Assembly: GCA_002429615.1 (NCBI GenBank)
Contig: DJAN01000179.1
Location: 3,735 to 67,734, forward strand
Source: Lysobacteraceae bacterium UBA6001
Lineage (GTDB): Bacteria; Pseudomonadota; Gammaproteobacteria; Xanthomonadales; Xanthomonadaceae
Reading direction: 5' to 3'
DNA: 64,000 bases
The notes below the pieces were generated by a model. That model was given only the letters and a program-made list of their open reading frames with translations. It had not been told where the DNA came from and did no database searches. A program made the position numbers and the translations under genes. Position 1 is the stretch's first letter, and each line of letters starts with the position of its first letter. This document shows, one piece after another, positions 53,362-64,000 of the stretch.

Positions 53362-55023
53362 TTACTGGCTCAGGTCCACATCCTTGGTATCGCGCAGGAA
53401 CAGCGTGCCGATGATCAAGGTCATCACCGCCACCGCGATCGGGTACCACAAGCCCATGTACATGTTGCCGCTACCGGCGACCAGGCCGAACGAGATCGCC
53501 GGCAGGAAGCCACCGAACCAGCCGTTGCCGATGTGATACGGCAGCGACATCGAGGTGTAGCGGATGCGGGTCGGGAACAGCTCGACCAGGTAGGCCGCGA
53601 TCGGGCCGTAGACCATGGTCACGTAGATCACCAGCAGCCACAGCAGCAGCAGCGTCATCGGGATGTTGATGCGCGCCGGGTCGGCCTTCTCCGGATAGCC
53701 GGCGGTGCCCAGCGCACCCTTCAGTTCCTTCACGAACGCATCGCCCTTGGCCTTGGCGTCATCCTTCGACAGGCCGGTGGCCTCGTAGGACGACACTTCG
53801 GTACCGCCCACGCTGACCTGCGCCAGCGAGCCCGGCGCGGCCGGCTTCACGTCGTACGGCACGCCCGCCTTGGTGAGCGCGGCGGTGGCCACGTCGCAGG
53901 AGCTGGTGAACTTGCGCACGCCAGCCGGATCGAACTGGAAGCTGCAGGTGTTCGGATCGGCGACGACCAGGGCCGGCGACTTGGCACGCGCCTCCTCGAT
54001 GCCCGGGTTGGCGTAGTGGGTGATGCCCTTGAAGATCGGGAAGTAGGTCACCGCGGCCAGCAGGCAGCCGGCGAGGATGATCTTCTTGCGGCCGATCTTG
54101 TCCGACAGCCAGCCGAACACCACGAAGAACGGGGTGGCCAGCGCCAGCGCACCGGCGATCAGCAGGTTGGCGGTGGTGCCATCGACCTTCAGTGCCTGGG
54201 TCAGGAAGAACAGCGAGTAGAACTGCCCGCCGTACCACACCACCGCCTGGCCGGCGGTGGCGCCGAGCAGGACCAGCAGCATCAGCTTGAGGTTGCCGCC
54301 CTTGAGGCTGTCACGGAACGGGGTCTTGGAGCCCTTGCCTTCCGACTTCATCTGCTGGAACAGCGGCGACTCGCTCAGCTGCATGCGGATCCACACCGAC
54401 ACGCCCAGCAGCACGATCGACACCAGGAACGGAATACGCCAGCCCCAGGCTTCGAACGCCTCGGTGCCCAGGGTCAGGCGCGTGCCGAGGATGACCAGCA
54501 GCGACAGGAACAGGCCCAGCGTGGCGGTGGTCTGGATGAAGCTGGTGTACAGGCCGCGCTTGCCGTCCGGTGCGTGCTCGGCCACATACGTCGCCGCGCC
54601 GCCGTACTCGCCGCCCAGGGCCAGGCCCTGCAGCAGGCGCAGCACGATCAGGATGATCGGCGCGACGATGCCGATGCTGGCGTAGTTGGGCAGGATGCCG
54701 ACCACGAACGTCGACATGCCCATCAGCAGGATGGTGACCAGGAACGTGTACTTGCGGCCGATGCGGTCGCCGAGGCTGCCGAAGAACGCCGCGCCGAACG
54801 GACGCACCGCAAAGCCGGCGGCGAAGGCCAGCAGCGCGAAGATGAAGCCGGTGGTCTCGTTGACGCCGCTGAAGAACTGCTTGGCGATGATCGCCGCGAG
54901 CGAACCGTACAGGTAGAAGTCGTACCACTCGAACACGGTGCCGAGGCTGGAGGCGAAGATGACTTTCTTGTGTCCGCCGGAAAGCACGGACTTATGGCTG
55001 GCGTTGACGCTAGTGCTGGACAT
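53362..55023 (-). CDS. MHS-family MFS transporter with periplasmic insertion
   Basis: A 553-residue metabolite:H+ symporter, like ShiA, ProP or KgtP. SSLGTVFEWYDFYLYGSLAA and GRKYTFLVTILLMG, LQGLALGGEYGGAATYVAEHAP and GWLSDKIGRKKIILAG are MHS/MFS signatures; twelve helices can be outlined. Unusually, about 115 hydrophilic residues (about 337-450) sit between helices 8 and 9, with two Cys (NTCSF, SSCDV). It ends 11 bases after... the porin gene in the same direction, so porin and transporter form a pair for one solute. Substrate is probably a carboxylate given the acs neighbour (inference). Confidence 0.88.
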   Translation of the reverse strand: MSSTSVNASHKSVLSGGHKKVIFASSLGTVFEWYDFYLYGSLAAIIAKQFFSGVNETTGFIFALLAFAAGFAVRPFGAAFFGSLGDRIGRKYTFLVTILLMGMSTFVVGILPNYASIGIVAPIILIVLRLLQGLALGGEYGGAATYVAEHAPDGKRGLYTSFIQTTATLGLFLSLLVILGTRLTLGTEAFEAWGWRIPFLVSIVLLGVSVWIRMQLSESPLFQQMKSEGKGSKTPFRDSLKGGNLKLMLLVLLGATAGQAVVWYGGQFYSLFFLTQALKVDGTTANLLIAGALALATPFFVVFGWLSDKIGRKKIILAGCLLAAVTYFPIFKGITHYANPGIEEARAKSPALVVADPNTCSFQFDPAGVRKFTSSCDVATAALTKAGVPYDVKPAAPGSLAQVSVGGTEVSSYEATGLSKDDAKAKGDAFVKELKGALGTAGYPEKADPARINIPMTLLLLWLLVIYVTMVYGPIAAYLVELFPTRIRYTSMSLPYHIGNGWFGGFLPAISFGLVAGSGNMYMGLWYPIAVAVMTLIIGTLFLRDTKDVDLSQ

Positions 55024-55034
55024 GTCCGGCTCCC

Positions 55035-56447
55035 TCAGAAGGTGTATTTGACGTGGGTCTGCAGGCGGTTCAGGTCGCCGCGGTCGCCACTCTCCAGTTC
55101 ACGCTGGCCCCAGATGTATTCGGCGCCCAGGTCGAGCTTGGGCAGGGGCGAATAGATCAGGTTGATGTGCGCGGACTGCGAGGACTTGGTGATGCCGAGC
55201 CCGGTGAGGTCGGTCGGGTTGTCGTACTGGGCGCGGGAATAGAACACGTTGCCGCGCAGCTTGGACGAGAACGCATGGCGCCAGCCGAGGAAGCCGGCCA
55301 TCACGCCGATGTTGTCCAGATCGCCGGTGGCATCCAGCGCGGCGTCGTTGTTCAACGCCAGGCCGACGTAACGGCCAATGCCTTCGCCGCCGGTGACCAT
55401 GTAGCGGATGTCGTCGTTCTTGCCGAGGTTCCACTTGCCCGACAGGCTCAGGCCCCAGCCGAACTTCTCCGAGTCCACGTTGGCCGGACCGTTCTGGTAC
55501 TTGAGCTGGCGCACCAGGCCGGCGACCGAGAAGTGGCCCCAGTCGCCCTTCGGGTTGTAGCGGACGGTGAAGTCCGGCATCGCGCCGTCGTCGCTCTGGA
55601 TCTGGCCCATGTTGCCGCGGTACGGGGTGATCGCCGTTTCCGGGTTTTCCACCGAGAACGACCACGGGCCCTTGGTGTAGCGCAGCTGGGCCTGGCGGAC
55701 GAACACGGTGCCTTCCGTGGGGCCGAGGAAGTCGACCGTGTCCGGCAGCGCGGCGGTGTCCTGGAAGTTGGTCCAGGCCTGGCCGGCCAGCCAGTTGTTC
55801 CACTGCACGTAGGCCTGGCGCAGGGTCAGGCTGTAGGTGTTGGTCGCCAGCTCGTTGCCGGTGAAGGCGGTGCTGCCGCCACCGAACAGGTCGAACTCCA
55901 GGTAGCTCTTCAGCTTGTCACCGCTTTCCAGGTCGGTATCGGTCGCGAACCAGAAGCGCGAGAACTGCGCGCCCATGTCGGTATCCGCACCGCCTTCGCG
56001 GGTGGCGCCACCGCCGACCGGAATGGTCTTGGGCACGTAGAACATGCGCCCCACCGTGCCGTCGGCGATATCGCCGTCGTTGGTGCTGGTGATCGAGGCG
56101 TCGAGCTTGATGAAGCCGCCATAGGTGAAGCGGGTATTCGGACCGGCGCCGGCGGAAATCGCGGTCTTCTGGATCGGCGCGGGCGCACCGGGCTTGGGCG
56201 GCGGCGGTGCCACCGCGGCCTGGGCGGTCTTTACTTCGGTGAGCTGGGTCTGCTGCTGGGTGATCTGGCCCTGCTGCTGTTGCTGCGACTGCAGCAACAA
56301 CTGGACCTGCTGTTCCAGCTGCGCGACCCGTGCTTCGAGCGCCTTCTCCCGCGCCGTCTGTGCCCAGGCCGCGCCAGGCGCGACCAGGGCCACGAACAGC
56401 GCGGCAGCGAGCGGCCGGCGAACCAGCGATGCTTTACGGATGTTCAT
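55035..56447 (-). CDS. DcaP-like trimeric outer-membrane porin
   Basis: A 470-residue porin. Signal MNIRKASLVRRPLAAALFVA.. ends at AWAQ; a coiled coil rich in Gln follows (VAQLEQQVQLLLQSQQQQQ), then a Pro-rich hinge and a beta-barrel with alternating strands (FTYGGFIKLDASI, LKSYLEFDLFGG) ending in the terminal Phe of HVKYTF, the outer-membrane insertion signal. This coiled-coil plus barrel layout is DcaP type, known for dicarboxylate and small-acid uptake. Good ribosome site GGGAGGGAG. It lies 11 bases upstream of the MHS transporter gene. Confidence 0.88.
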   Translation of the reverse strand: MNIRKASLVRRPLAAALFVALVAPGAAWAQTAREKALEARVAQLEQQVQLLLQSQQQQQGQITQQQTQLTEVKTAQAAVAPPPPKPGAPAPIQKTAISAGAGPNTRFTYGGFIKLDASITSTNDGDIADGTVGRMFYVPKTIPVGGGATREGGADTDMGAQFSRFWFATDTDLESGDKLKSYLEFDLFGGGSTAFTGNELATNTYSLTLRQAYVQWNNWLAGQAWTNFQDTAALPDTVDFLGPTEGTVFVRQAQLRYTKGPWSFSVENPETAITPYRGNMGQIQSDDGAMPDFTVRYNPKGDWGHFSVAGLVRQLKYQNGPANVDSEKFGWGLSLSGKWNLGKNDDIRYMVTGGEGIGRYVGLALNNDAALDATGDLDNIGVMAGFLGWRHAFSSKLRGNVFYSRAQYDNPTDLTGLGITKSSQSAHINLIYSPLPKLDLGAEYIWGQRELESGDRGDLNRLQTHVKYTF

Positions 56448-56539
56448 TACTCCCTCCCGAATAATGGTTCGTCGTACCCGCATGGGGCACGGCTTGGCCG
56501 GAGCGTGCGGCAGGCTCCGGTCACCGCCTATTCGTCTTT

Positions 56540-56577
56540 GGTCGTAACCACCGCCGATGCCGCAGTGCAGTACGACC
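56540..56577. promoter_or_regulatory. Inverted repeat in the porin/acs divergent promoter region
   Basis: GGTCGTA (56540-56546) and TACGACC (56571-56577) are perfect inverted arms 24 bases apart in the 261-base region between the divergent porin and acs genes. It is a possible binding site for a regulator such as the LuxR-type protein encoded after acs; arms this far apart could also be chance. Confidence 0.35.
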
Positions 56578-56708
56578 ATGGTCTAAGCCCGCGTCCGGCA
56601 AGGGCATGGCCCGGCGCCGGGGGGATGCGGCACACTGGCCCTCTGCGGTGGCACCGGTGCGGTGCGCACCGTCCAATCCGATAAAAGCTGAGTGCAAGTG
56701 AGGGTGCC

Positions 56709-58652
<1,944 letters not shown>

Positions 58653-58667
58653 TGATCGTGTGACACC

Positions 58668-58702
58668 GCGGACGGTGGCCGGCGTGACCGGTCGCCGTCC
58701 GC
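58668..58702 (+). other. Hairpin between acs and the response-regulator gene
   Basis: GCGGACGG (58668-58675) pairs with CCGTCCGC (58695-58702). No T-run follows, so it is not a clear terminator; it could reduce read-through from acs into the regulator gene. Confidence 0.4.
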
Positions 58703-58733
58703 GCCGCTCCTCCCCCCCTGCGTGCCCCCTGCC

Positions 58734-59399
58734 ATGCCCACCTTGTTGATCGCCGACGACCATCCGTTGTTCCGTGAAGCGCTGCGCGCCGCCGTGCAGC
58801 GCGTGATGCCCGGCGTGCAGCTGTTCGAGGCCGAGAATGTCGATGCGCTGTACGCGCTGGCCGACGCCCACGCCGATGCCGACCTGCTGCTGATGGACCT
58901 CAACATGCCCGGCGCGCAGGGTTTCAGTGCGCTGGTCCATCTGCGCGCGCTGCATCCGCAGCTGCCGGTGGTGGTGGTGTCCGCACGCGAGGAGGCGACG
59001 ATCATGCGCCGGGCGATCGACCATGGCGCGTTCGGCTTCATTCCCAAGTCGGCCGACTCGGACACGATCGGCCAGGCGCTGTCGACGGTGCTGGACGGCG
59101 AGCGCTGGATTCCCACCGAGGCGCAACACCTGCCGCCGACCGATCGCGAGGAGCGCGAGGTGGGGCAGCGGCTGCGCGAACTGACGCCGCAACAGTTCCG
59201 GGTACTGCAGATGCTGGGGGCGGGCTTGTTGAACAAGCAGATCGCGTATGACCTCGGTGTGTCGGAGGCGACGATCAAGGCACATGTCACCGCGATCCTG
59301 CGCAAGCTGGGCGTCACCAACCGCACGCAGGCGGTGCTGATGGCGGGGAAGCTGGCGATCGATGCCGATGGGATCGTGCTGCCGCCGGAAGAAGATTGA
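58734..59399 (+). CDS. crbR: LuxR-type response regulator (CrbR/ErdR-like)
   Basis: A 221-residue NarL/FixJ-family regulator. Receiver: ADDHPLFREAL, phospho-Asp in LLLMDLNMPGAQG, and Lys in FIPKSADSD. The C-terminal LuxR helix-turn-helix is LTPQQFRVLQMLGAGLLNKQ followed by YDLGVSEATIKAHV. In Pseudomonas and Vibrio the homolog CrbR/ErdR activates acs with the transporter-fused kinase CrbS/MxtR. Both acs next door and such a kinase at 60363-63812 are present, which supports the assignment. Start ATG 58734. Confidence 0.86.
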   Translation: MPTLLIADDHPLFREALRAAVQRVMPGVQLFEAENVDALYALADAHADADLLLMDLNMPGAQGFSALVHLRALHPQLPVVVVSAREEATIMRRAIDHGAFGFIPKSADSDTIGQALSTVLDGERWIPTEAQHLPPTDREEREVGQRLRELTPQQFRVLQMLGAGLLNKQIAYDLGVSEATIKAHVTAILRKLGVTNRTQAVLMAGKLAIDADGIVLPPEED

Positions 59400-59417
59400 G
59401 CGCTGTGGGTGGGTCGC

Positions 59418-59494
59418 GTCGCGGCTGAAGCCGCTCCTACAAGTGGGTGCGCGCAAGTTGGTGCGCGCACTGTAGGAGCGGCTTCAGCCGCGAC
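59418..59494. repeat. Paired REP palindromes
   Basis: REP cores at 59418-59440 (reverse) and 59472-59494 (forward), the opposite order to the other pairs. A GTGGGTGCGCGCAAG/GTTGGTGCGCGCACT doublet fills the middle. They lie just past the response-regulator stop. Confidence 0.9.
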
Positions 59495-59600
59495 GCGACC
59501 TTCTGCACAGCCCGATATAGCCGCAGCTAAGAAGATCACCCCGACCTTCGCAATTCGCAGCACCGGTTCCAATCGCGGAATCGCGCTGTAAACTGCGCGT

Positions 59601-59690
59601 CCCCTTGGGGAGTAGCCTGCTTCCGCACGGAAGCGCCCGCGTCAACATACTCGGCCATTGCGCCGTGGCGCCGGCAGCCAGTGATGGTTG
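59601..59690 (+). promoter_or_regulatory. yybP-ykoY manganese riboswitch upstream of mntP
   Basis: The conserved elements of the yybP-ykoY element are visible in order: GGGGAGTAGCC (59607-59617), a GCTTCC-GCAC-GGAAGC hairpin (59619-59634), then GTCAACATACTCG (59641-59653) and a GGCGCCGGCAGCC end. This RNA senses Mn2+ and switches on manganese export genes; mntP starts about 80 bases later. A possible extended -10 TGTAAACT lies at 59587-59594. Element boundaries are approximate. Confidence 0.88.
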
Positions 59691-59771
59691 GCGAGACCAG
59701 CGGCTTGCGCGCGCAACGACGGTTGGGCGTGTGCGCGAGCCGTTGTCGCCATGCCCGGCCTGAACTCGTCC

Positions 59772-60356
59772 ATGTCTTTTCTTTCGATCCTCCTCATCGG
59801 CCTGGCCATGTCCACCGATGCGTTCGCCGCCGCCATCGGCAAGGGCGCGGCGATGCGCAAGCCGCGCTTCGTCGATGCCCTGCGTGCCGGCCTCATCTTC
59901 GGCGCGGTCGAAGCCATCACGCCGCTGATCGGCTGGCTGCTCGGTCGTGCCGCCTCGTCCTACGTCGAATCCTTCGACCACTGGATTGCCTTCGGCCTGC
60001 TCGGCATTCTCGGCGTGCACATGATCATCGCCGGCCTGCGTCCGGAATCCGACGAACCCGCCGAAGCCGAAGCCCACAGCGAACGCCATGGCCGCTTCTG
60101 GTCGCTGGCCACCACCGGCCTGGCCACCAGCATCGACGCCATGGCGATCGGCGTGGGCCTGGCCTTTCTCGATGTGCACATCGGCGTGGTCGCGGCGGTC
60201 ATCGGCCTGTGCACGCTGACCATGGTCACGCTGGGCATCCTGCTGGGTCGCGTGCTCGGGGCGCTGGCCGGCAAGCGCGCGGAGATCATCGGCGGCGTAA
60301 TCCTGGTGATCGTCGGCGCGACGATCCTCTACGAACACCTCAGCGGCGCGGCCTGA
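59772..60356 (+). CDS. mntP: Manganese efflux pump MntP
   Basis: A 194-residue inner-membrane Mn2+ exporter with six helices in two halves: [20 protein letters not shown] and [20 protein letters not shown] carry the paired Asp residues essential in MntP. A His/Glu-rich cytosolic loop ([14 protein letters not shown]) lies between. I take the ATG at 59772, matching the E. coli N-terminus; ATG 59751 is an alternative. Controlled by the upstream riboswitch. Confidence 0.93.
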   Translation: MSFLSILLIGLAMSTDAFAAAIGKGAAMRKPRFVDALRAGLIFGAVEAITPLIGWLLGRAASSYVESFDHWIAFGLLGILGVHMIIAGLRPESDEPAEAEAHSERHGRFWSLATTGLATSIDAMAIGVGLAFLDVHIGVVAAVIGLCTLTMVTLGILLGRVLGALAGKRAEIIGGVILVIVGATILYEHLSGAA

Positions 60357-60362
60357 CCGCGC

Positions 60363-63300
60363 CTACAACGGCGCATCGCTGCGTGCCTGTTCGTGCAGGG
60401 CACTGAGGAAGGCGCGCAGCGAAGCCGGCTTCACCGGCTTGGTCAGCAGGCGATAACCACGCTCGCGGGCATGCTGCTTCAGCTCGTCGCGACCATCGGC
60501 GGTGAGCAGGGCGCCGGGCACCGGCGTGGCCGACGCCTCACGTAGCGCATCGAGGGTATCCAGGCCATCGAGGCGGTCGTGCAGGTGATAGTCCACCAGC
60601 ATCACGTCCGGCTGCAGCGCCATCTTCTGCACCGCCTCGTCCACGGTCGCGGCGGTGATCACCTCCACTTCCCAGCGTCCGAGCAGCGCGCGCATGCCGT
60701 CCAGGATTTCCTGGTCGTTGTCCACGCACAGCACGCGCAGGCCGGCCAGCGAATCGTCCCGGCTCGCGGCGCGGGCGCGCGGGGCCGGCTGCGGCATCAC
60801 GCCGGGCGCGACGCGCGGCAGCTGGATCGAGAACATGCTGCCGCGTCCCACCTGGCTGCGCGCATTGAGTTCGTGCGACAGCAGGCGCGAGATGCGCTGG
60901 CAGATCGACAGGCCCAGCCCCAACCCCTGCTCGCCCCAGTCGAACGGCTGCTGGTAGCGGTGGAACTCGTTGAAGATCTGCTGCATGTGATGCTCGGGAA
61001 TGCCCGGGCCGGTATCCCACACCTGCAGTTCCACCTGGCCGGCACGCGGCCGCACGCCCAGCACGATGCGGCCCTGGCGGGTGTAGCGCAGCGCATTGGC
61101 GATGAAGTTCTGCATCACCCGGCGCAGCAGGCGGCGGTCGCTGCGCACCCAGATCGGACGCGCATGCGCATGCAGGCGCAAGCCACGGCTCGCCGCGATC
61201 GGCGCGTACTGCTCGGCCAGCTCGGCCATCAGCACGCCGGCATCGAAGTCCTCGATGGTCGGGCGCAGGCCGCCGGCATCCAGCCGCGAGACATCGAGCA
61301 GGCCGTCGAGCAGCTCTTCGGCAGCACGCAGCGAGGCATCGACGCGCTCGGCGAGGTGGCGCTGCTCCTCATTGTCGTTGGCCGTATCGCGCAGAGCCGA
61401 GGCGAACAGCCGCGCCGCGTTCAGCGGCTGCAGCACGTCGTGGCTGATCGCCGCGAGGAAGCGCGTCTTGGACTGCTGCGCCAGCTCGGCCACCTGCGAG
61501 CGCTCGGCCACGCGCTGCTCCAGCGTCTCGTTTGCTTCCAGCAGCGCGTTCTCGGCGCGCTTGTAATCGGTGATGTCGTTGTAGCTGGTGACATAACCGC
61601 CGCCGGGCAGCGCCTGCCCGCGCATCTCGATCACCTTGCCATCGGCGCGCGTGCGCTCGAAGACGTGCGGCGAGCCGGCGCGCATGTGGCGGATACGGCG
61701 TTCGATCTGGTCCTCGACATCGCCCTCGCCCAGCTCGCCGCGTTCGGCGTTGTAGCGGATCAGGTCGGCCACCGGGCGGCCGACGTAGAGCATGCCGTCC
61801 GGGTAGCCGAACAGCTGTTGGTAGCGGCGGTTCCAGGCGGTCAGGCGCATGTCCGGGTCCACCACACTGACCGCCGCGCTGATGTTCTCCAGCGTGGTCG
61901 AGAGGATCTCGCGGTTGAAGCGCAGTTCCTGCCCGGCTTCGTCCAGCACGGCCACGACTTCGCCCAGCTCCATGCCCGAACCCCGCAGCAGGCTGGTCAG
62001 CACCAGGCGCGCGGACGCCGCGCCGATCGAGGCGGCGAGCAGGCGCTCGGTGAACTGCACCCAGGCACGGTCGGCGACCGCGTTGGACTGCAGTTCGCGA
62101 TCCAGCAGCGTGGCTTGTTCGACGAAGGCGCGATGCGCGTGACGCTCGCCCACCACGCGCTCGGCGAGCGCAAGCAGGTCGGAGACATGCACGTGGCCGG
62201 GCCACGCACCGGCAACCACCGGGCGCTGCGAATAGGGGTCCAGGAACGGCGCGGCACGCAGCCGCTCGTCCACGCCGGGCCGCCAGCGCGCCGACACCAC
62301 CATCATCGCGCCGACGTTGGCCAGCAGTGACCAGAACGTACCGTGGGCCAGCGAGTCCCAGCCGCTCATGCCGAACAGTTGCTGCGGACGCAGCCAGGAG
62401 ATGCCGAACGGCCCGTTGAGCAGCCAGCCGGTATCGAAGCCGCCGGCGGTGGTCATCGCCGGCAGCAGCAGGGTATAGGCCCAGGTGGCGAAGCCGAGCA
62501 GCATGCCGGCCTCCACGCCCTTGCGGCTGGCGCCGCGCCAGTACAGGCCGCCGAGCACGCCGGGCGCGAACTGCGCGACGGCGGCGAAGGCCATCAGGCC
62601 ATAGGAGGCCAGCGTGCTGTCATTGCTGCTGCTGCGGTAGTAGCTGTAGGCGATCAAGGCGAGCAGCAGGATCGCGACGCGCCGGATCCACAGCACGCGG
62701 CCGGCGGCGGCCACCGCGTGCCCGCGTGAACGGCGCAGCAGCACCGGCATCACCAGGTCGTTGCTGACCATGGTGGCCAGCGCGATGGAAGCGACGATGA
62801 CCATGCCGGTGGCTGCCGAGAAGCCGCCGATGTACGCCACCAGCGCCAACACCGTGTTGCCTTCCGCCAGCGGCAGCGCCAGCACCATGCTGTCGTCGGC
62901 CAGCTGGCCGCCGCCGCCGAACAGGGCCACGCCGGCCGAGGCGATCGGCACCACCATCGCCGAGATCAGCACCAGGTAGCCACCGAACAGCCAGCGCGCG
63001 CGGCGGATGTCGCCGACGTCTCCGCATTCGACCACCGCCACGTGGAACTGGCGCGGCAGGCAGACAATGGCGAGGAAGCTGAGGATGGTCTGCGAGACAA
63101 AGCCCACCGACGGGGTGTGCTCGAACAGCATGCGCGCGGAGTCGGTGATGCGCAGCTGGTGGTCGCCCAGCCACGACCAGGCGAACAGGCCGACCGCCAG
63201 CATCGCCACCAGCTTGATGACCGACTCCAGTGCGATCGCCAGCATCATGCCGTGGTGGTGTTCGGTGGCATCGGCCTGGCGCGTGCCGAACAGGGTGGCG

Positions 63301-63812
63301 AACAAGGCCATCAGCAGGGCGACGTACAGCGCCGGGTCGGTGAGGAAGGAACGGCCGTCGTTGGACTGGCCGGTCAGCACCTCCAGGCTCATCGCCACCG
63401 CTTTGTACTGCAGGGCCAGGTAGGGAACGATGCCGATCAGCGCGATCACCGCGACCAGCGCGGCGAGGCGGCGCGAGCGGCCGTAGCGCGAGGAGATGAA
63501 ATCGGCGATGGAGACGGTGTTCTCCGAGCGCGCGATCAGCGCCAGGCGCTCGATGATGCGCCAGCCGAAGATCAGCAGCAGCAGCGGACCGAGGTAGATC
63601 GGCAGGTAACCGATGCCGTGGCGTACCGCGGTGCCGACGGCGCCGTAGAACGTCCACGACGAGCAGTAGACCGCCAACGCCAGGCTGTAGACCGCCGGCC
63701 GCAGCCAGGGGCGGTCGGGATACAGCGGGCGACGGTCACCCCACCACGCCACGCCGAACAGCAGCACGGCGTAGCCGACCGATACCAGCAGCAGAATCCA
63801 GCTCGAGATCAA
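60363..63812 (-). CDS. crbS: Transporter-fused hybrid histidine kinase (CrbS/MxtR-like)
   Basis: About 1149 residues. Residues 1-500 are a sodium:solute symporter (SLC5/SSS) domain with some 13 helices (YCSSWTFYGAVGTAVRHGIG, IADFISSRYGRS). A linker and PAS domain (ISAAVSVVDPDMRLTAWNRR) follow, then a HisKA with the phospho-His in LAAISHDVLQPLNAARLF, an ATPase with NFIANALRYT, DTGPGIP and GLGLGLSICQR, and a C-terminal receiver (LCVDNDQE, Asp in VMLVDYHLHD, Lys in LTKPVKP). I take the TTG at 63812, 7 bases after GGAGG; ATG 63833 is possible. It likely senses acetate-type solutes and controls acs through CrbR. Confidence 0.9.
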   Translation of the reverse strand: MISSWILLLVSVGYAVLLFGVAWWGDRRPLYPDRPWLRPAVYSLALAVYCSSWTFYGAVGTAVRHGIGYLPIYLGPLLLLIFGWRIIERLALIARSENTVSIADFISSRYGRSRRLAALVAVIALIGIVPYLALQYKAVAMSLEVLTGQSNDGRSFLTDPALYVALLMALFATLFGTRQADATEHHHGMMLAIALESVIKLVAMLAVGLFAWSWLGDHQLRITDSARMLFEHTPSVGFVSQTILSFLAIVCLPRQFHVAVVECGDVGDIRRARWLFGGYLVLISAMVVPIASAGVALFGGGGQLADDSMVLALPLAEGNTVLALVAYIGGFSAATGMVIVASIALATMVSNDLVMPVLLRRSRGHAVAAAGRVLWIRRVAILLLALIAYSYYRSSSNDSTLASYGLMAFAAVAQFAPGVLGGLYWRGASRKGVEAGMLLGFATWAYTLLLPAMTTAGGFDTGWLLNGPFGISWLRPQQLFGMSGWDSLAHGTFWSLLANVGAMMVVSARWRPGVDERLRAAPFLDPYSQRPVVAGAWPGHVHVSDLLALAERVVGERHAHRAFVEQATLLDRELQSNAVADRAWVQFTERLLAASIGAASARLVLTSLLRGSGMELGEVVAVLDEAGQELRFNREILSTTLENISAAVSVVDPDMRLTAWNRRYQQLFGYPDGMLYVGRPVADLIRYNAERGELGEGDVEDQIERRIRHMRAGSPHVFERTRADGKVIEMRGQALPGGGYVTSYNDITDYKRAENALLEANETLEQRVAERSQVAELAQQSKTRFLAAISHDVLQPLNAARLFASALRDTANDNEEQRHLAERVDASLRAAEELLDGLLDVSRLDAGGLRPTIEDFDAGVLMAELAEQYAPIAASRGLRLHAHARPIWVRSDRRLLRRVMQNFIANALRYTRQGRIVLGVRPRAGQVELQVWDTGPGIPEHHMQQIFNEFHRYQQPFDWGEQGLGLGLSICQRISRLLSHELNARSQVGRGSMFSIQLPRVAPGVMPQPAPRARAASRDDSLAGLRVLCVDNDQEILDGMRALLGRWEVEVITAATVDEAVQKMALQPDVMLVDYHLHDRLDGLDTLDALREASATPVPGALLTADGRDELKQHARERGYRLLTKPVKPASLRAFLSALHEQARSDAPL

Positions 63813-63950
63813 CGCGCCCCCTCCAGGCGACATGTGATGCGGGGCAGTGTACCCGGCGGGGGTGTCGCTGGTCCGGTGCGCGCTGGCCGGGGTGGATGGT
63901 GGCCATATTCCCGATGTCGGATTGGACACCGCATCGTTGGAGACCTCGTT

Positions 63951-64000
63951 GTAGGAGCGGCTTCAGCCGCGACCCCGGAACCTTGCAGTCGCGGCTGAAG
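63951..64000. repeat. REP palindrome pair, cut by the window edge
   Basis: A forward REP core at 63951-63973 and the first 13 bases of an inverted core at 63988-64000. The region 63834-63950 upstream of the kinase shows no other recognisable element. Confidence 0.9.

Noticed and set aside
56630..56700. A sigma-54 promoter before acs (TGGCACCGGTGCGGTGC)
   Set aside because: The GG and GC elements are not at the required 10-base spacing.

Overview
This is a high-GC chromosomal window from a gammaproteobacterium that looks like a member of the Xanthomonadaceae (Xanthomonas, Pseudoxanthomonas, Stenotrophomonas or Luteimonas type; the genus cannot be fixed from sequence alone). The main pointers are a complete aryl-polyene (xanthomonadin-type) pigment operon with a divergent xanB2-like chorismatase, an sX13-like small RNA directly downstream of polA, and a family of short REP palindromes with an associated RAYT transposase. 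No tRNA, rRNA, prophage, insertion sequence or CRISPR array was found.

Layout. 1-2.6 kb: 3' part of ntrC, then two tandem lipoprotein Cu/Zn superoxide dismutases. 2.6-2.9 kb: a gene-free block of repeats. 2.9-5.2 kb: an unknown gene and a FadI-type thiolase. 5.3-9.2 kb: an overlapping minus-strand operon ycgL, giant membrane-anchored ankyrin protein, low-molecular-weight phosphatase. 9.4-26.2 kb: an aryl-polyene operon of 17 minus-strand genes, nearly all overlapping or separated by fewer than 30 bases, followed by a small secreted protein and a terminator. It encodes a starter-activating ligase, two ACPs, two active ketosynthases plus a Cys-less partner, ketoreductase, dehydratases, thioesterase, two acyltransferases, a glycosyltransferase, a LolA-like carrier, an MMPL exporter, a flavin halogenase-like protein and a tyrosine-ammonia-lyase-like enzyme. 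26.4 kb: xanB2, divergent.

27.5-41.3 kb is mostly core: a DPP-IV-like peptidase, hemF, the sX13-like sRNA, polA, a DUF2782 lipoprotein, a universal stress protein with a perfect FNR/ANR-type box, uvrD, an FAD/NAD(P) protein, cardiolipin synthase, and rpmB-rpmG. 41.5-44.5 kb: DUF885 protein and the RAYT gene beside a REP pair. 44.1-49.7 kb: a minus-strand run PPTase, rsmG, parA, parB, HHH protein, sugar epimerase, glycosyltransferase, LABN membrane protein. 49.9-53.3 kb: GlsB, GFA protein, xthA, VOC protein, aldehyde dehydrogenase.

53.4-63.8 kb looks like a carboxylate-use module: MHS-family transporter, DcaP-type porin, acs, a LuxR-type regulator (CrbR/ErdR-like) and, beyond the manganese-riboswitch-controlled exporter mntP, a transporter-fused hybrid histidine kinase (CrbS/MxtR-like). 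The Sfp-type PPTase at 49 kb is a plausible activator of the two pigment ACPs, linking the two halves of the window.
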